Assembly (NCBI GenBank): GCA_039715055.1
Contig: JBDLID010000034.1
Coordinates: 1-25,793 of the forward strand
Source of the DNA: JBDLID01 sp039715055
Lineage (GTDB): Bacteria > Desulfobacterota > Desulfobulbia > Desulfobulbales > Desulfocapsaceae
DNA: 25,793 nt
Direction: 5' to 3'
Made by a program: the position numbers and the translations under genes. The notes under the pieces are model-generated. The model was not told the DNA's origin. It made no database searches and worked only from the letters and a program-made list of their open reading frames with translations. Within the stretch, counting starts at the first letter, position 1; every line of letters starts with the position of its first letter. Below, piece by piece: positions 16,465-23,933 of this stretch.

Positions 16465-17400
16465 CTAGGCATAGGCACGTTCACGGTTAAGTCTCCTGGC
16501 AAGCTCACTTGAGTATTTATGTCCCAATGTGTCCTTATGCAGCACTACCCAATCCGACAATTTTGTTTTCCCGGTTGGTGTGGAATCAACACAAAGCAGA
16601 TCTGCCATTAAGCCTTTTATTTCCTCTTTGGTTACGATCACATCCTTGACTATTTTACCAATAAGCGTCCCAGCTATATATCCAATTTCAGGTGTGACAT
16701 TAATTATCGGCTTATTAACACAAAGAATATCACCTATCTTTTCAATGAGTTGCCTGTATGAATAGGTTTCCGGGCCCACCGCATTAATGATTACATTTTC
16801 TCTATTTTGTCCTTCCCGGATGGCCAGTTGAGCAAAATCCTCAACGTATATGGGTTGAATTCGATAGCTTCCATAACCAAAAACAGGAAAAATCGGCAAT
16901 TTTCTTAAAATCCACGCAATATTATTGATCAAAATATCTTCATCGCCAAAGATTACAGCAGGCCTGAGGATTGAATATGACATTCCTGACTCAATCAAGG
17001 CTTTTTCCAAAATTGCTTTTCCGGAGAAATATTCTAAATTCGAATCCAGCGATGGGTTTGTAATACTCGTATGGACAACCCTCCCCACCCCCGCTTCTTT
17101 TGCCGCTTTGAATAACCTCAGGGTGTTTTCCACCGCATCTTTGTGGGAAAAATTTTTATGATTAAATCTAACCCAATAGGTGTTGTATAATGTACAGACA
17201 TCAGCAAGAGACTCCACAAGCTTGTCATGGTTGTCAAAGTTGAATTCCACTGCTTTTAACTGGTCACCAAAATCATTTTTGCGATTTGGCGAGTTGGTGA
17301 TGGTGGATACCACCACTCCTGATTTCAGTAATTCTCCAGCAATGTATTTTCCGCTGAAACCATATGCACCGGTCACCATGTGAATATTTCTGCTCTGCAT
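16465..17400 (-). CDS. NmrA-like / extended SDR NAD(P)-binding protein
   Basis: This 311-residue protein has an N-terminal Rossmann fold of the NmrA/atypical-extended short-chain dehydrogenase type. The nucleotide-binding motif T-G-A-Y-G-F-S-G-K-Y lies at about residues 9-18. It is followed by V-V-H-T-S-I-T-N, by a Y-F-S-G-K pattern that could be the catalytic Y-x-x-x-K, and by L-R-P-A-V-I-F-G-D and Y-V-E-D-F-A. Substrate is unknown; relatives include sugar-nucleotide epimerases, NADPH sensors and the NDUFA9-like assembly factors. The ATG at 17400 follows GAGGAG with good spacing. The open frame extends nine codons further into the upstream gene, which I do not include. It is the second gene of an operon behind the GbsR-type regulator (23 bp gap) and shares its lower GC content. 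Confidence 0.88.
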   Translation of the reverse strand: MQSRNIHMVTGAYGFSGKYIAGELLKSGVVVSTITNSPNRKNDFGDQLKAVEFNFDNHDKLVESLADVCTLYNTYWVRFNHKNFSHKDAVENTLRLFKAAKEAGVGRVVHTSITNPSLDSNLEYFSGKAILEKALIESGMSYSILRPAVIFGDEDILINNIAWILRKLPIFPVFGYGSYRIQPIYVEDFAQLAIREGQNRENVIINAVGPETYSYRQLIEKIGDILCVNKPIINVTPEIGYIAGTLIGKIVKDVIVTKEEIKGLMADLLCVDSTPTGKTKLSDWVVLHKDTLGHKYSSELARRLNRERAYA

Positions 17401-17423
17401 GCCAATTCTCCTCAACTCAAGAG

Positions 17424-17957
17424 TCAACTTTTCTTAAGCAGTATATTTTTGAAAACATTGCTTTTGATGTCATCAATTGCCAGCAATGTTGCCACCAGGC
17501 TGTCCAGGTTATCAAAAAATTTCTGTAACCCGATCATTCTCTCCCTGTAAAAGGCGGCTGTTTTTAAATCTTCTATATTATCCATATCTTCCTCCAGCAT
17601 TTTAATGCTTTCTCCAACAGACATGATTGCATGGTCAAATTCATGTTTTTCTCTTTCACGCAATATCCCCTTAACAATTTTCCAGAAATCGGTTTCTGCG
17701 ATGTAGTAATCTTTACGGTCTCCTAATATTATCTTTTTATGAACTATGCCAAGACGCTCAAGGTTCCGAATATTTGTACTGACAGCCCCTTTGCTCACAC
17801 CAATTTGGGTTACAAGTTCATCTAAGGTCACAGGTTCCGAGGATAAGTACACTGCTCCGAAAATCGCCCCCATTGCTTTTGGGAAACCCCAAAAATGAGT
17901 AATACGGCTCACACCTTGAATAAAATTTTCTTTTGCTTCTGTTACGGTACCTGTCAT
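17424..17957 (-). CDS. GbsR/MarR-type transcriptional regulator
   Basis: This 177-residue winged-helix regulator fits the GbsR branch of the MarR superfamily. The N-terminus shows the diagnostic H-F-W-G-F-P-K-A-M-G-A-I-F-G-A-V-Y-L, followed by the helix-turn-helix L-D-E-L-V-T-Q-I-G-V-S-K-G-A-V-S-T-N-I-R and a wing. The C-terminal half is helical and charged, suited to dimerisation. The ATG at 17957 has GGAGG six bases upstream; a start five codons earlier lacks such a site. A perfect palindrome overlapping the predicted promoter just upstream suggests autorepression. Members of this family often sense osmolytes or metabolites, but no choline or betaine genes are present here. Base composition is AT-richer than the flanking nuo and put genes. 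Confidence 0.92.
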   Translation of the reverse strand: MTGTVTEAKENFIQGVSRITHFWGFPKAMGAIFGAVYLSSEPVTLDELVTQIGVSKGAVSTNIRNLERLGIVHKKIILGDRKDYYIAETDFWKIVKGILREREKHEFDHAIMSVGESIKMLEEDMDNIEDLKTAAFYRERMIGLQKFFDNLDSLVATLLAIDDIKSNVFKNILLKKS

Positions 17958-17981
17958 TTCTGACCTCCACAATGTACTGAG

Positions 17982-18001
17982 TGTTTAGTTCGAACTAAAC
18001 A
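17982..18001. promoter_or_regulatory. 20-bp perfect palindromic operator of the GbsR-type regulator
   Basis: TGTTTAGTTCGAACTAAACA is an uninterrupted 20-bp palindrome. It begins immediately downstream of the predicted -10 box and so covers the transcription start, and it lies 24 bp before the regulator's start codon. This is the expected geometry for autorepression by a dimeric winged-helix protein. Confidence 0.85.
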
Positions 18002-18002
18002 A

Positions 18003-18031
18003 ACAATACGTTCTATTTTTATACATGTCAA
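18003..18031 (-). promoter_or_regulatory. Sigma-70 promoter of the gbsR-like/nmrA-like operon
   Basis: On the - strand a perfect TTGACA (-35, 18031-18026) is separated by exactly 17 bp from TATTGT (-10, 18008-18003, four of six matches). The operator palindrome starts next to the -10. Confidence 0.8.
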
Positions 18032-18358
18032 GAAGGAACTATTATGACATAGCAGGTGATGAAAATTTGCTGTGTATCAAGCCTTCAATAAGGAAGGGAT
18101 ACCGAGGCCAGGTCAAAATCGTGACAGGTTGTGCAGATTTGAAAGTTCAATTAATACACTTACTGACATGAGCTCATTATCTCATTAGAAACTGCTGTCA
18201 CAAACCAATCCAATCTTTTCTAGCCAGCCATAATTAGGTGGTGTGCGAACCGAGAAAATCTGGTAATTAAAAACAACAGTTCCCGGTAATGATCAAATTG
18301 AGGGCTCCACACTACAGCGTCAGGATTCATTAACTTTCAACCACAGGGAGTACAAAAC
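18032..18358. other. Intergenic stretch with no clear feature
   Basis: About 330 bp of AT-rich sequence separates the GbsR-type promoter from the YidB-like gene. I see no open frame with a ribosome binding site, no strong hairpin and no convincing promoter for the downstream gene, although one must exist here or further upstream. Confidence 0.5.
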
Positions 18359-18796
18359 ATGAACCTGGATGAAATTCTCCAAAAGGCGGCAACGACATTT
18401 TCCAACAGTAATTTAAGCGGTGAGGCGGGCAGCGGCCTGGACACATCCAATCTGGCCTCAGCATTATCAAACCTCGTTGGTGGGGAAGGCAAAGGTCTTG
18501 ATCTCAGCTCTCTTCTGTCAGGGATGCAGGAAGGTGGACTGGGCTCCATAATGCAGTCCTGGCTCGGTGACGGTGCAAACAGTGCCATCTCACCGGACCA
18601 GATCTCAAACCTGTTCGGTTCTGATAAGATCTCTGAATTTGCATCCCAGTTGGGCTTGAGCAGTGAGGAAGCTGTGGGAGGGTTGTCGGAAGCAGTTCCC
18701 GAAATTGTTGACAATTCCAGCAGCGGCGGATCTCTGCTAGACTCCATCGGCGGAGTATCCGGTGCGCTTGGCATCGCCAAAAAACTTTTCGGCTGA
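18359..18796 (+). CDS. YidB/DUF937-family protein
   Basis: This 145-residue glycine/serine-rich protein matches the YidB (DUF937) family pattern. There is a low-complexity N-terminal region rich in L-S-S-L-L and G-G-L-G. It is followed by S-W-L-G-D-G-A-N-S-A-I-S-P-D-Q-I and by the repeat-like stretch F-G-S-D-K-I-S-E-F-A-S-Q-L-G-L-S-S-E-E-A. The usual P-E-I-V-D near the end is present. The function of YidB proteins is unknown. The ATG at 18359 has AGGGAG nine bases upstream. The gene is monocistronic and ends at a strong terminator, converging with the EamA transporter gene. Confidence 0.85.
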   Translation: MNLDEILQKAATTFSNSNLSGEAGSGLDTSNLASALSNLVGGEGKGLDLSSLLSGMQEGGLGSIMQSWLGDGANSAISPDQISNLFGSDKISEFASQLGLSSEEAVGGLSEAVPEIVDNSSSGGSLLDSIGGVSGALGIAKKLFG

Positions 18797-18839
18797 CAGA
18801 CCGGAGACACCTTTTTCAGAGCGAAATACCAGTCTCGTC

Positions 18840-18879
18840 AGGGGCTCCTCACCATCAAGGATTGAGGAGCCCCTTTTTT
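18840..18879 (+). terminator. Intrinsic terminator after the YidB-like gene
   Basis: A perfect 12-pair stem AGGGGCTCCTCA/TGAGGAGCCCCT (18840-18851 with 18863-18874) with an 11-base loop is followed by a run of T residues to 18879. It lies 44 bp after the yidB-like stop codon and just before the end of the converging EamA gene. Confidence 0.93.
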
Positions 18880-19768
18880 ATTGCCTCTTCCTGCCCCGCA
18901 ATCCCTGAAAGAGGATACTGCCCACAATCAGCGCCAGGCCGATAAAGGTGGCAGGGTAGATTTTTTCACCGATCACAACGCTTAAAATCAGCAGGGAGAA
19001 AAAAGGAGTCACATAGATCAGATTGGTGATCCCCGCTGCGGACGTGCTCAACTGCAGGGCGGTGAGCCACAGGACAAAGGTGACACTCATCTCAAAGAGC
19101 CCCACATAGATGAGCGGCAGCCAGGCCTGGACCGGTGGCAGCTCGACTCCACCTGTGAACAGGCAGAACAGAGCGGTATAGATAAAACCGAAACAGAAAC
19201 CGCTAAACAGCTTGACCACAGGATCAAGGCCGTCCCTGGCATTCACCAGCCAGTAAACTGCCCAGATCAGTGTTGATCCCGCGGCCAGCACCACCCCCAA
19301 ACGACTCACCTCACCAAAACTGAAAAATTTTCCCTGGGTGGAAATGACGACCGCCCCGACAAAACTGACCAGTACGGCCAGTAACTGGCCCCTGCTCAGC
19401 CGTTGACCAAGAATAGGCACCGACAGCAGGGTCAAAACCAGGGGCCAGCCGTAGTTGAGACTCATGGCGATCTGAGCTGGCAGAATCGCATAGGCCTTAA
19501 ACAAAACGACATAATAGAGAAAGGGGTTGAAAAAACCAAGCAGCGCCGCCTTGGCCAGCGCCCCGCTGTCACATCTTAAAAGCAACCCAAGTTTGTTCTG
19601 CAGAACGAGGATAGAAAACAGGGCCAGACATGAAAAAAACGTGGCATAGAAAAGCAGCATTGCAGGACCCACATCCAGCAATGCGATCTTAAAGGCCGAT
19701 GCGGCGGTGGCCCAGAAGGTGACCACCAACAGGCTCAGCAGAGTGGCCTTTGTCTGTTTACTCTTCAA
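18878..19768 (-). CDS. EamA/DMT-family transporter, TTG start inside the putA end
   Basis: This 296-residue membrane protein has ten predicted helices in two EamA halves (about residues 7-140 and 150-290), typical of drug/metabolite transporters. Visible segments include V-T-F-W-A-T-A-A-S-A-F-K in helix 1 and S-L-N-Y-G-W-P-L-V-L-T at the helix-4 region. Others are L-I-W-A-V-Y-W-L-V-N-A-R at the start of the second half and Y-V-T-P-F-F-S-L near the end. No ATG fits. The best start is TTG at 19768-19766 (encoding M-K-S-K-Q-T-K), which overlaps the last codons of putA by 11 bases, with a G-rich tract 10-15 bases upstream. The frame is open far upstream only as an antisense-frame extension of putA. 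Overlap with putA suggests a proline-related or amino-acid efflux/uptake role; that is inference. Confidence 0.85.
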   Translation of the reverse strand: MKSKQTKATLLSLLVVTFWATAASAFKIALLDVGPAMLLFYATFFSCLALFSILVLQNKLGLLLRCDSGALAKAALLGFFNPFLYYVVLFKAYAILPAQIAMSLNYGWPLVLTLLSVPILGQRLSRGQLLAVLVSFVGAVVISTQGKFFSFGEVSRLGVVLAAGSTLIWAVYWLVNARDGLDPVVKLFSGFCFGFIYTALFCLFTGGVELPPVQAWLPLIYVGLFEMSVTFVLWLTALQLSTSAAGITNLIYVTPFFSLLILSVVIGEKIYPATFIGLALIVGSILFQGLRGRKRQ

Positions 19769-22700
19769 GCTCTGCCCGGTCCCCCAGATTACCGTATCGG
19801 TGGTAGTTGTTGCAGATCGACTGCTGCCGGAAATAGTGGAGCAGCTCCAGTCGGCCCTCCATATATACCGGACTTCTCGCAATAAAAAATCCTGTCTGAG
19901 CAGCAGCCTGGAAAAGCTCTTCCGGCACCCGGTCTGCTGCCGCGTAGCGAATACGGCCATCGACCGGCAGATTCTGTGCCAGCTCGGTATCACTGATGCA
20001 GATAACCGGTTTTTTCGCCAGCAATGCCCTGCCGTAACGACCTTCCAGAAACGCTGTAACATCGTTGGCCAGTTCCCGCTCCATGGAGACAACAAAATCA
20101 CAGCCGGCAGCCCTGGCCGCCGCAATCCGCACCAGGGTCTCAAACAGGCTGTCATCCTCGTGCAGACGAATGTTCATGTTGCTGACCGGCAGGTAGTGGA
20201 GAATATTATCCTGACCCCGCAAATGGAAGTAATCCTCCTTTCTGCCAAATCTCTGCTCAACATGATAGAGGCAGCTCCTGATGGCTGAGACTGTTTTGGC
20301 CACATCCTCATTGTGACTGGCAAAAGCCCCCCAGCGCTGGAGGACATCCCACTCATTGGCCAGCGCAAGCAACGGGCAGCGACGACTGATCACTCCGCTT
20401 TCCGGCCTTGACCGTTCCATAAATGACATGAACTGGCTGACATAGTCGGGGCTGCCGGCCTTGATGCCAGGGCCCAGGGCTGATTTACCCATACCACCAA
20501 ACGGCTGACGCAGGGTGATTGCGCCGGTGGTGCCGCGGTTGACATAGAGGTTGCCTGCCCTGATCTTCTTCAGCCAACGCTTCTGTTCGCGACTGTCGAG
20601 ACTTTCCAGACCGCTGGTCAGACCATAACCGGTTTGATTGACAAGCTCTACAGCGTGATCGAGATTTTCCGCCCGCATGACAGCCAGCAACGGACCGAAG
20701 AACTCGGTCATATGGTCATAACTGCCTGCCTTGACACCGTACTTGATGCCCGGCGACCAGAGCTGTGGATTATTATCCACCATTTTCGGCTGGAGCAGCC
20801 AGCTTTCCCCATCGCGCAATTCCCCCAGACCACGCTGCAGGTCACCGACCGGAACCTTGATGAGCGGCCCGATTTTACTGGCAAAATCCCATGCTTCACC
20901 AACAGGGACAGACCTTGCCGCCTCGACAAGCTGCTCGAGGAAATGGTTGTCCTCATAGATCGTTTTTTCCAGGATAAGCAGGGAGGTGGCACTGCACTTC
21001 TGGCCGGAGTTGGAGAAAGCAGAAGCGAGCACATTTTTGATGGCTTGATCCCGGTCAGCCATATCGGTGACAATGGTCGCATTCTTGCCGCCCGTTTCAG
21101 CAGCCAGATAGAGCCCGGGTGACTGTTTCAGAATGGAGAGGCCGGTTTCGGTACCGCCGGTGAGTATAACAAAGTCAATATCCGGATGACCGGTCAGTTT
21201 CGGCCCCACCTCACCTCCCGGGCACGGCAGGAATTGAAGGGTGCGCTTGGACACTCCCGCCTCCCAGAAACAGCTGCAGATCAGCCAGGCTGTCAGCACT
21301 GCATCGGACGACGGTTTGAAAATCACCGTGTTACCACCACTAAGTGCCGCGACCAGCCCGCCGCAGGGGATGGCCACCGGGAAATTCCAGGGTGAGATCA
21401 CCAGCCCCACCCCCTGCCCCCTGCTGGTGACGGTCTCAATGGCGTCGTAGCGGTTGACACTCCATGGGTAAAATTCTGCAAAATCAATTGCCTCAGAAAC
21501 CTCAACATCGGCTTCAGTGAACAGTTTACCGGTCTCGGCCGCCGCCGCGCCAAGAAAATCACCGCGTTTATGACGAAGCTTCATGGCCACCCAGGCCAGT
21601 ATTTCATGGCGCTCTGCCACGCTTTTATTGCGCCAGCCGTCCGGGTCCCTTTTGGCGACATCAACTGCCCGCTCCACATCCTCACTATTTCCAAGGGTGA
21701 ACCGGGCAACACAGATCTGTTCAGCCGGCCGGTTAGGATCCATCACCGCACGAGTCTCCCTCCCTTCAAAGAGGTCACTGCCGCCAATGACGACCGGGAT
21801 CTTCATCGGCTCATCCGCTGCAGTTTTTTTCCACTGGTCACGAATTCGTCCGGCCCATTTGCGGTTGGCTGCAAGGGACCAGTCAGTATCGGCTTCATTT
21901 ATAAATCGTTTCTCATACAGGCTTGAAATCTGTGGCGAAAAACTCTCCATATTCCGATCCTGGCTGCGCTTTGGTCCCACTGACGCAGAATCCATATGAG
22001 AACAGGAGGCAACAAAACTCTTTTCAAGAAAACTCCACTGCGACGACTCAACGGTGAGCCCGGGTGCATAGCGCAGGAAATTTTCCTTTGCCGTATTCTC
22101 ATCGAGCCTGCGAATGAGGTAACCAATGGCGTTGATGAACTCCTCCCTTCCGGCCACCGGGGCGTAGAGCAGTACGTCACCACTGCTTTCCTGCAATGCC
22201 CGGCGAACATGGTCGGCCATGCCTTCGAGCATCTCGAAGTAGAAGTAATCGGTTACTCCTTTCTGTTCGGCAAGGGTGGCCGCGTATGCCAGCTCAAAGA
22301 GGTTATGGGATGCGATACCGAGATTTACAGCACGGATATTTACCTCCTCCATGCCGTAGCGAACCATCCGCTTATAGTTGGCATCCACCTCAAGCTTGTT
22401 GTCATAGGGAGCCAGCGGCCAGTTAAAAAGTGCCGACTCAAGCTTTTCCATCTCCATATTGGCGCCTTTGACGATACGCAGTTTGATTGGTGCCCCGCCC
22501 TTTTCCACCCTCTTTTTTGCCCACTCGGTCAGTTCCTGCTGGAGGGGAAAGGAGTCAGGCAGGTAGGCCTGGAGAACGATGCCCGCAGACAGGTTGAAGA
22601 ACTCCTCCTGGTCAAGGGTGGTGACAAAGAGCTGGAAGGTAATTGCCAGGTCCCGGTACTCCTCCATATCGAGATTGACGAATTTGGGGACCTTTGTACC

Positions 22701-23366
22701 GTCACCCCGGGTGAAATAATGGTTCCCGGCAGCCCGATAAATTTTGCTCAACCGCTCTCCGAGCACCTCGACGGTCTGCTCAAAGGCCAGGGAGTTAATC
22801 TGCGAGTAGAGGGTGGAGATCTTGATGGAGATATATTCGATATCCGGGTCTTCCATGTCACGCAGATAACTCTCCATGCGTCTGGCCGCCTCCTTTTCAC
22901 CAAGCACCGCCTCTCCGAGATGGTTGATGTTCATCCGGATCTTCTGTTCACGACGGCGGTGGAGATGGGCCCGAAACGGCTTTTCCTCGCCGGGGATGAT
23001 GGCCCGACTGGAGCTGTCGCGCATCTGCTCGATCATCTTCGGCACACCCAGAGCCGGGAAATGTTTGCCCAACCCGACAAACATCTGGATCAGCAGTTTT
23101 TCAACGTTTCCAAAAAAATCGGGCAGCCCGTACTCTTCGAGCAGATGATCGATCTGTTCCGCCACCCTCTCAGGATCATGGGGCCTGAAGCTGCGATCAA
23201 TGATCTTGGTGAGAAGAATCTTGTCCGCCGGATTATCGAGCAGCCTTGTCATCTGCTGCTGGATCTTCTCCTCCTCAATGGTCAACAGTTCATTGGCTCG
23301 ATTCTGCCACCTTCTGGCCAGGATGACTGCCTGCTCGATGATCCTGCTTTCGGTTCCCGTTGTCAT
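19758..23366 (-). CDS. putA: Bifunctional proline dehydrogenase / glutamate-gamma-semialdehyde dehydrogenase (PutA)
   Basis: This 1202-residue enzyme oxidises proline to glutamate in two steps: FAD-dependent proline dehydrogenase, then NAD-dependent aldehyde dehydrogenase. The PRODH barrel spans about residues 80-430, with I-K-L-R-I-V-K-G-A-N-M-E, A-S-H-N-L-F-E-L-A and E-M-L-E-G-M-A. It ends in Y-L-I-R-R-L-D-E-N-T, a substrate-binding signature. The ALDH domain (about 510-970) has P-W-N-F, general base E757 in A-E-T-G-G-K and nucleophile C791 in N-S-G-Q-K-C. A further C-terminal region of about 200 residues ends with N-Y-H-R-Y-G-N-L-G, a tail typical of PutA. The N-terminal ribbon-helix-helix DNA-binding domain of enterobacterial PutA is absent. 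ATG 23366 follows GGAGGGG; upstream ATGs lack a site. The EamA gene overlaps its end. Confidence 0.95.
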   Translation of the reverse strand: MTTGTESRIIEQAVILARRWQNRANELLTIEEEKIQQQMTRLLDNPADKILLTKIIDRSFRPHDPERVAEQIDHLLEEYGLPDFFGNVEKLLIQMFVGLGKHFPALGVPKMIEQMRDSSSRAIIPGEEKPFRAHLHRRREQKIRMNINHLGEAVLGEKEAARRMESYLRDMEDPDIEYISIKISTLYSQINSLAFEQTVEVLGERLSKIYRAAGNHYFTRGDGTKVPKFVNLDMEEYRDLAITFQLFVTTLDQEEFFNLSAGIVLQAYLPDSFPLQQELTEWAKKRVEKGGAPIKLRIVKGANMEMEKLESALFNWPLAPYDNKLEVDANYKRMVRYGMEEVNIRAVNLGIASHNLFELAYAATLAEQKGVTDYFYFEMLEGMADHVRRALQESSGDVLLYAPVAGREEFINAIGYLIRRLDENTAKENFLRYAPGLTVESSQWSFLEKSFVASCSHMDSASVGPKRSQDRNMESFSPQISSLYEKRFINEADTDWSLAANRKWAGRIRDQWKKTAADEPMKIPVVIGGSDLFEGRETRAVMDPNRPAEQICVARFTLGNSEDVERAVDVAKRDPDGWRNKSVAERHEILAWVAMKLRHKRGDFLGAAAAETGKLFTEADVEVSEAIDFAEFYPWSVNRYDAIETVTSRGQGVGLVISPWNFPVAIPCGGLVAALSGGNTVIFKPSSDAVLTAWLICSCFWEAGVSKRTLQFLPCPGGEVGPKLTGHPDIDFVILTGGTETGLSILKQSPGLYLAAETGGKNATIVTDMADRDQAIKNVLASAFSNSGQKCSATSLLILEKTIYEDNHFLEQLVEAARSVPVGEAWDFASKIGPLIKVPVGDLQRGLGELRDGESWLLQPKMVDNNPQLWSPGIKYGVKAGSYDHMTEFFGPLLAVMRAENLDHAVELVNQTGYGLTSGLESLDSREQKRWLKKIRAGNLYVNRGTTGAITLRQPFGGMGKSALGPGIKAGSPDYVSQFMSFMERSRPESGVISRRCPLLALANEWDVLQRWGAFASHNEDVAKTVSAIRSCLYHVEQRFGRKEDYFHLRGQDNILHYLPVSNMNIRLHEDDSLFETLVRIAAARAAGCDFVVSMERELANDVTAFLEGRYGRALLAKKPVICISDTELAQNLPVDGRIRYAAADRVPEELFQAAAQTGFFIARSPVYMEGRLELLHYFRQQSICNNYHRYGNLGDRAELEE

Positions 23367-23449
23367 AGCCCCTCCAGTGAACATATCTGCGTATGGTGAT
23401 AACCGGTAATCAATGTCCAATTGATGATCTCTTCCAAGACCCCACTTAT

Positions 23450-23478
23450 ATTCTATTGCTCACATCTGTTGCTGTAAA
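23450..23478 (-). promoter_or_regulatory. Sigma-70 promoter of putA
   Basis: On the - strand TTTACA (-35, 23478-23473) and TAGAAT (-10, 23455-23450) are separated by exactly 17 bp, each matching five of six consensus positions. The putA start codon lies about 80 bp downstream. Confidence 0.75.
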
Positions 23479-23605
23479 ATGAATTCCGTGGGCTGGGCAG
23501 GAGTCGTTAACCTCATGTGGTCAACTGCACTCCCCACTTGGAGATCTGACTACCCACAAAACTCAGCTATTGTTTCATAATTTCTGTCCCGGTCTACCTC
23601 AGGAA

Positions 23606-23708
23606 GAGTAGTAACTCTTTTATTTGAGACCATTCCGCAGCCCGGACGGCTGCGGACGAGCCCCCCTTGATGGGTTCATGGCGTCCACAAATCAAACAGT
23701 CACTACTC
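23606..23708. other. 103-nt three-way-junction foldback element
   Basis: Nested complementary segments account for most of the stretch. An outer stem pairs 23606-23616 with 23698-23708 (ten of eleven). A second pairs 23622-23626 with 23688-23692. A third pairs 23628-23633 with 23678-23685 (two-base bulge). Inside are two hairpins: 23634-23642 with 23648-23656 (nine perfect pairs, loop CGGAC) and 23658-23663 with 23672-23677 (six pairs, one G-T). GAA occurs immediately outside both ends, a possible 3-bp target duplication. No promoter, terminator or known RNA motif is evident. It could be a structured RNA or a MITE-like insertion. Confidence 0.6.
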
Positions 23709-23877
23709 GAACCAGACACAATATACTGTTTTAACTAATAAAAAAAAGACAACGGCAGAGGCGACTGAGTTCCACTTAGAGCAACTTCATGAAAAGAAGG
23801 AGGAAGTCATACAAATCATCGGACGTCTCAACAGGGAGGGTTCACCATTTTATTGGTTGAACAGAAAGCCGGGGTAG
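23671..23877 (+). pseudogene. Startless open frame, possible gene remnant
   Basis: A 68-codon frame runs from 23671 to a TAG at 23875-23877 with no ATG, GTG or usable TTG near its beginning. The second half reads like real protein (F-H-L-E-Q-L-H-E-K-K-E-E-V-I-Q-I-I-G-R-L-N), a charged amphipathic helix followed by S-P-F-Y-W-L-N-R-K-P-G. The first part overlaps the foldback element. I cannot identify a parent family. It may be the 3' end of a gene truncated when the foldback element arrived, or chance. Confidence 0.25.
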
Positions 23878-23899
23878 ATATCCCGAGAAAGTGAGAGTG

Positions 23900-23930
23900 A
23901 CATGGTGCGCACCTGAAGTACGCACCATGT
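23900..23930. terminator. Hairpin at the end of the rubredoxin-fusion gene
   Basis: A perfect ten-pair stem ACATGGTGCG/CGCACCATGT (23900-23909 with 23921-23930) with an 11-base loop lies just beyond the stop codon of the rubredoxin-fusion gene. The T tract on the - strand is poor, so termination strength is uncertain. Confidence 0.6.
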
Positions 23931-23933
23931 ACT

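Noticed and set aside
18337..18810. 157-codon frame on the - strand
   Set aside because: Antisense to the YidB-like gene; serine/proline-rich shadow of its repeats.
21996..23399. 467-codon open frame on the + strand
   Set aside because: It lies antisense to putA, which has full catalytic motifs and a good ribosome binding site; the antisense translation shows no domain and no start site.
23606..23708. Hammerhead ribozyme or integron attC site
   Set aside because: The junction lacks the CTGATGA and GAAA core of hammerheads, and the ends lack the AAC/GTT core sites of attC.
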